A stretch of 15,507 nucleotides of DNA, taken from contig JALXFQ010000302.1 in the NCBI GenBank assembly GCA_027067235.1, forward strand, positions 1-15,507, given 5' to 3'. A program made the translations under genes and the position numbers. The stretch is from Gammaproteobacteria bacterium. GTDB lineage: Bacteria > Pseudomonadota > Gammaproteobacteria > QOAV01. The notes beneath the pieces are model-generated. The model worked only from the letters and a program-made list of their open reading frames with translations, was not told the origin of the DNA and searched no databases. Each line of letters opens with the position of its first letter. Within the stretch, counting starts at the first letter, position 1. This document shows positions 14,855-15,507 of this stretch, piece by piece.

Positions 14855-15507
14855 ATGGATCGTACCCAGACCACGCCGCGCATCATCCGTCTGCAGGACT
14901 ACACTCCGCCCGCGTTTCTGATCGACGGCGTGGAAATGTATGTCAGACTGGAACAACACAAGACCACGGTCATTACCACGTTGCAGATGCGCCGCAATCC
15001 GCATGCCACGGCCGACGGGCCGCTGGTGCTGGATGGCGAGCAACTGAAACTGAACTGGGTTTCGCTGGATAACGCAGTGCTGGCTGATGACGCTTACAGC
15101 GTCGATGACAAGACGCTGACCATCCACCAGACGCCACAGCAGTTTACCGTGCAAACCGAGGTGGAAATCCACCCGGAAAACAACACCTCGCTGGAGGGCC
15201 TGTACAAATCCAGCGGCAATTTCTGCACCCAGTGTGAGGCGCAGGGTTTCCGCAAGATAACCTATTATCTGGACCGACCAGATGTCATGTCCGAGTTCAC
15301 CACAACGGTGGAAGCCGACAGAGAAAAGTACCCGGTGCTGTTGTCCAACGGCAACCCGGTGGAGCGCGGCCAGCTGGACGATGGCCACCATTTTGTACGC
15401 TGGCATGATCCGTTCAAAAAACCGGCCTATCTGTTCGCGCTGGTGGCGGGCGATCTGGCGGTGAATGAAGATTCGTTCACCACAAAATCCGGTCGCGAGG
15501 TCAAACT
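14855..15507 (+). CDS. pepN: Aminopeptidase N, M1 family zinc metallopeptidase (N-terminal part)
   Basis: The gene runs off the window after 217 codons of an expected 870 or so. The visible part is the N-terminal beta-saddle domain of a cytoplasmic M1 aminopeptidase that removes N-terminal residues from peptides. It follows E. coli PepN closely: 'DGPLVLDGEQLKLNWVSLD', 'NTSLEGLYKSSGNFCTQCEAQGFRKITYYLDRPDV' (with Q126 and E128 matching the substrate-anchoring Gln and Glu of the E. coli enzyme), 'YPVLLSNGNPVERG', and 'DPFKKPAYLFALVAGDL'. The zinc-binding HExxH motif lies beyond the window and is not seen. The start is ATG 14855, with AAGG at 14846-14849 as the ribosome site. It lies 111 bases after the START gene. 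Confidence 0.95.
   Translation, partial: MDRTQTTPRIIRLQDYTPPAFLIDGVEMYVRLEQHKTTVITTLQMRRNPHATADGPLVLDGEQLKLNWVSLDNAVLADDAYSVDDKTLTIHQTPQQFTVQTEVEIHPENNTSLEGLYKSSGNFCTQCEAQGFRKITYYLDRPDVMSEFTTTVEADREKYPVLLSNGNPVERGQLDDGHHFVRWHDPFKKPAYLFALVAGDLAVNEDSFTTKSGREVK

Overview
The window looks like chromosomal DNA from a moderately GC-rich gammaproteobacterium. The main support is the set of full-length housekeeping genes whose closest remembered relatives are enteric or pseudomonad proteins: an HrpA-type DEAH helicase, exonuclease I (SbcB, 475 residues with all catalytic acids), glutathione reductase and an M1 aminopeptidase N. No rRNA, tRNA, CRISPR array, phage gene or insertion sequence was seen.

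Layout. (1) Bases 1-2600, plus strand: the end of a three-gene, translationally coupled periplasmic operon, with the C-terminus of an unrecognised beta-rich protein, a SCO/SenC copper chaperone-like protein, and a c-type cytochrome fused to a type I periplasmic binding domain. (2) 2601-5345: a non-coding gap, then glutathione reductase (plus) converging on an exported protein with two thioredoxin-like domains (minus). (3) 5346-6405: an intergenic block with a long-loop inverted repeat enclosing a G-quadruplex motif, a small outer-membrane beta-barrel gene (minus) with an FNR/Anr-like box upstream, and a divergent promoter. (4) 6406-6973: a ribbon-helix-helix antitoxin/MazF toxin pair with a good sigma-70 promoter and a small operator-like palindrome. 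(5) 7003-10896, minus: hrpA, interrupted by one in-frame TAA; the reading frame continues beyond it with clear HrpA C-terminal sequence. (6) 10979-12406: sbcB, divergent from hrpA. (7) 12574-13998: an unrecognised four-helix membrane protein with a coiled coil, under a strong promoter. (8) 14072-14743: a textbook intrinsic terminator lying exactly on the start codons of an exported START-domain protein. (9) 14855 to the end: the N-terminal part of aminopeptidase N.

A loose thread is redox and periplasmic thiol or copper chemistry in the first 5.4 kb (SCO, cytochrome c, Gor, tandem thioredoxin folds), but only the first three genes are visibly one operon. The observations most worth following are the cytochrome-binding-protein fusion operon, the hrpA nonsense codon, the terminator superimposed on the START gene's start, and the G-quadruplex-bearing inverted repeat. 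I did not find a clear, wholly new multi-gene system; the first operon is the nearest candidate.
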